Source: Anaerolineae bacterium (GTDB taxonomy: Bacteria; Chloroflexota; Anaerolineae; J036; Brachytrichaceae). Taken from it: DNA of 34,074 bases. The translations under genes were made by a program, and so were the position numbers. Location: the NCBI GenBank assembly GCA_023511655.1, contig JAIMBB010000021.1, positions 1 through 34,074 of the forward strand. The letters run 5' to 3'. Within the stretch, counting starts at the first letter, position 1. Each line of letters begins with the position of its first letter. Shown in pieces: positions 32,537-34,074 of this stretch. The notes below the pieces were generated by a model. The model ran no database searches. It worked only from the letters and a program-made list of their open reading frames with translations, and had not been told where the DNA came from.

Positions 32537-33442
32537 ATGCCCCAGTTACTCTCCATTTTCATCAACGTCCTAGCGCCGGTCTTCATCATCCTCGGCATCG
32601 CCTATGGCGTCACCCGGCAGTTGCGGCTGGACAGCCGGACGCTCTCGCGCCTGGCCTACTACGTGCTCACCCCGGCGTTCGTGTTCAACCTGATCAGCAC
32701 GGCCCGCATCGAGGTGACGCTGGCGACGCGCATGGTGGTTTTCATTACGCTGGTATATGCCGGCTCGATCGTGATCGCCTTCGTGGTCGCTCGCTTGCTC
32801 GGACGTGGGCACAAGATGACCGTGGCATATATGATGATCGCCGCTTTTGGCAATGTGGGCAACTTCGGGCTGCCGATCTCACAATTCGCGCAGGGGAGCG
32901 CGGCATTGTTGCCGGCGACGGTGTATTTCCTCGCCAACCTGGTGTTCGCGTTCGTGCTGTGCGTGATGCTGGCCAATTCCGGCCGCGGCAAACTCACCCA
33001 TGCTATCGGTCAGGTGATTCGTACGCCGGCCCTGCTGGCGCTCATTCCGGCGCTGTTCGTCAACGCCACCGGCGTGCCGTTGCCGGCCGTCGCGATGCGG
33101 GTGATCGAGCTGTTGGCGGCGGCCATGATCCCGGCGATGCTCATCGCGCTGGGCGTGCAATTCGCCAATGCCGGCATCCCGCGCATCAGCTTCGACATGC
33201 TGATGGCAGCAGGCGTTCGCCTGGTCTCCGGGCCGCTGCTGGCATTCGCGTTGGTCGGCTTCTTCGATTTGCCGGCGCTGGAGCGAAACGTCGGCATCTT
33301 GCAGGCCAGCATGCCGGCGGCTGTGTTGGTCTCCATCATCGCGATGGAGAGCGACACATTGCCCGAATTCACCACGGCGACGGTGCTTTTCTCCAACCTG
33401 GCCAGCGTGGTCACGCTATCGTTGGTGCTGGCCGCGTTGTAG
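32537..33442 (+). CDS. AEC-family transporter
   Basis: This 301-residue integral membrane protein has about ten hydrophobic helices in two five-helix halves, the auxin efflux carrier (AEC) layout. It opens MPQLLSIFINVLAPVFIILGIAYG, typical of the family. The characteristic MMIAAFGNVGNFGLPI lies in helix 4, and AAAMIPAMLIALGVQFA and NVGILQASMPAAVLVSIIA in the second half. Bacterial AEC proteins often carry malate or other organic anions; the substrate is unknown. The ATG at 32537 starts 21 nt after the clpC terminator and lacks a Shine-Dalgarno. Confidence 0.9.
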   Translation: MPQLLSIFINVLAPVFIILGIAYGVTRQLRLDSRTLSRLAYYVLTPAFVFNLISTARIEVTLATRMVVFITLVYAGSIVIAFVVARLLGRGHKMTVAYMMIAAFGNVGNFGLPISQFAQGSAALLPATVYFLANLVFAFVLCVMLANSGRGKLTHAIGQVIRTPALLALIPALFVNATGVPLPAVAMRVIELLAAAMIPAMLIALGVQFANAGIPRISFDMLMAAGVRLVSGPLLAFALVGFFDLPALERNVGILQASMPAAVLVSIIAMESDTLPEFTTATVLFSNLASVVTLSLVLAAL

Positions 33443-33450
33443 CAGCGGTT

Positions 33451-33456
33451 TACAAT
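33451..33456 (+). promoter_or_regulatory. Possible -10 box overlapping the transferase start
   Basis: TACAAT (33451-33456) overlaps the ATG at 33455. If it is a -10 box, transcription would start at about 33463-33464, exactly at an in-frame GTG, giving a leaderless mRNA that begins three codons later. Confidence 0.35.
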
Positions 33457-34074
33457 GCCAGCCGTGCCGTTCAGTGCTGCGCTCGCCACGCTGCTTATCG
33501 CTTTCGTGTCATCGCTAGCGCTCACCGCCCTGGCCATTCGCCTGGGGCTGCGCTTGGGTGTTGTGGATCAGCCGGGCGGCCGACGCCGGCACACGCGACG
33601 CACCTCGCGCCTGGGGGCGATCCCGCTGTTCGGTGCATTCACGTTGGCCGGGTTGATCGGTCGGTCGTTCGACATCCCGTCGCTCGATCCGAACGAAGCC
33701 CTGCGCTTCGCCGGGCTCATCGCCGGCGGCGGAGTGGTCTTCATGGTCGCCATCGCCGACGACCGACGTGACCTGTCCCCCAGGGCGCAATTCGCCCTGC
33801 AAGCGTTCGCCGCCCTGGTCGCCATCAGCAGCCAGATCTTCATCGAGCGCTTCACCAACCCGTTTACCCGCCAGGAGATCGTCCTGACGTCGCCCGAGAC
33901 CTTCGGGCCGGTCGTCGGCTACGCCATCGTCACCCTGCTGTCCTTGTTCTGGTTCCTCGGCATGATGAACACGGTGAACTTTCTCGACGGTGTGGACGGG
34001 CTGACCTCGACTGTCGGATTGATTGCGGCTGGAGTGGTGGCAATCCACATGTGGCGGGAGGGGCAGTACAGCGT
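33455..34074 (+). CDS. MraY/WecA-family glycosyl-1-phosphate transferase (3' end cut)
   Basis: The first 206 codons are in the window. Several membrane helices are visible (residues about 7-30, 55-70, 86-101, 112-128, 153-170). Family signatures are D102-D103 in IADDRRDLSP and N172-x2-N175-x2-D178-x2-D181 in MNTVNFLDGVDGLTS, which bind Mg and the undecaprenyl phosphate. The family transfers a sugar-1-phosphate to undecaprenyl phosphate in wall or polysaccharide synthesis. The LDGVDGL form and the early DDRRDL place it nearer WecA/TagO than MraY, but the cut end prevents certainty. ATG 33455 and GTG 33464 are both possible starts. It follows the AEC gene by 12 nt. Confidence 0.88.
   Translation, partial: MPAVPFSAALATLLIAFVSSLALTALAIRLGLRLGVVDQPGGRRRHTRRTSRLGAIPLFGAFTLAGLIGRSFDIPSLDPNEALRFAGLIAGGGVVFMVAIADDRRDLSPRAQFALQAFAALVAISSQIFIERFTNPFTRQEIVLTSPETFGPVVGYAIVTLLSLFWFLGMMNTVNFLDGVDGLTSTVGLIAAGVVAIHMWREGQYS

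Noticed and set aside
1-34074. Mobile element, prophage or defence system
   Set aside because: No transposase, integrase, terminase, nuclease-helicase pair, or flanking inverted repeats were recognised; base composition is even apart from the short repeats described.

Overview
This 34 kb window is high-GC bacterial chromosome, densely packed and without phage, transposase or CRISPR genes. The gene content fits Chloroflexota, most likely Anaerolineae-like: a bacterial tricorn protease, a diacylglycerol glycosyltransferase of the MGDG-synthase/UgtP type, lipoproteins with Pro/Thr-rich linkers, a fasciclin lipoprotein, a PYROXD2-like flavoprotein and a PhyH-type oxygenase. That placement is inference from gene style only.

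Layout. 1-3772: an envelope two-component locus. On the minus strand an OmpR-type response regulator is followed by an exported triple-PDZ protein and a histidine kinase cut by the window edge; a small exported L,D-transpeptidase-like protein is divergent, with a 13-bp tandem repeat just before its start. 3781-8416 (-): a glycolipid glycosyltransferase followed by a tricorn protease. 8438-13767: a small unknown gene, the PYROXD2-like oxidoreductase, a methyltransferase, a lipoprotein and a PhyH dioxygenase, mostly divergent or convergent pairs. 13840-20873: a Gly/Pro-rich unknown gene, the large subunit of glutamate synthase behind a leader with an intrinsic terminator, and a PHP-domain protein. 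20963-23362: a TIM-barrel/SH3 protein, tRNA-Gly(CCC) with its promoter and terminator, a 2Fe-2S ferredoxin and a fasciclin lipoprotein. 23650-28369 (-): a purine operon purC-sua5-purF-purD with overlapping genes and a tRNA-modification enzyme in the middle. 28490-end (+): a four-domain S1 protein, ClpC, an AEC permease and the start of a MraY/WecA-type transferase.

Three themes go beyond ordinary annotation. First, glutamate synthase is preceded by a promoter, about 200 nt of structured leader and a strong terminator 25 nt before the start codon; an upstream segment repeats the 3' arm of that terminator exactly, so alternative folding (a riboswitch or attenuator) is plausible. Second, short repeats sit in frame inside conserved proteins: a palindrome in GltB, an 18-bp minisatellite in the PYROXD2-like enzyme, two different simple repeats in Sua5 and a duplicated 15-mer in a HAMP domain. 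All lie in linkers or variable segments, as if a repeat-generating process is tolerated there. Third, many genes have a TANNNT box only 6-9 nt before the start codon and no Shine-Dalgarno sequence, which suggests widespread leaderless transcription, including one divergent pair whose -10 boxes overlap.
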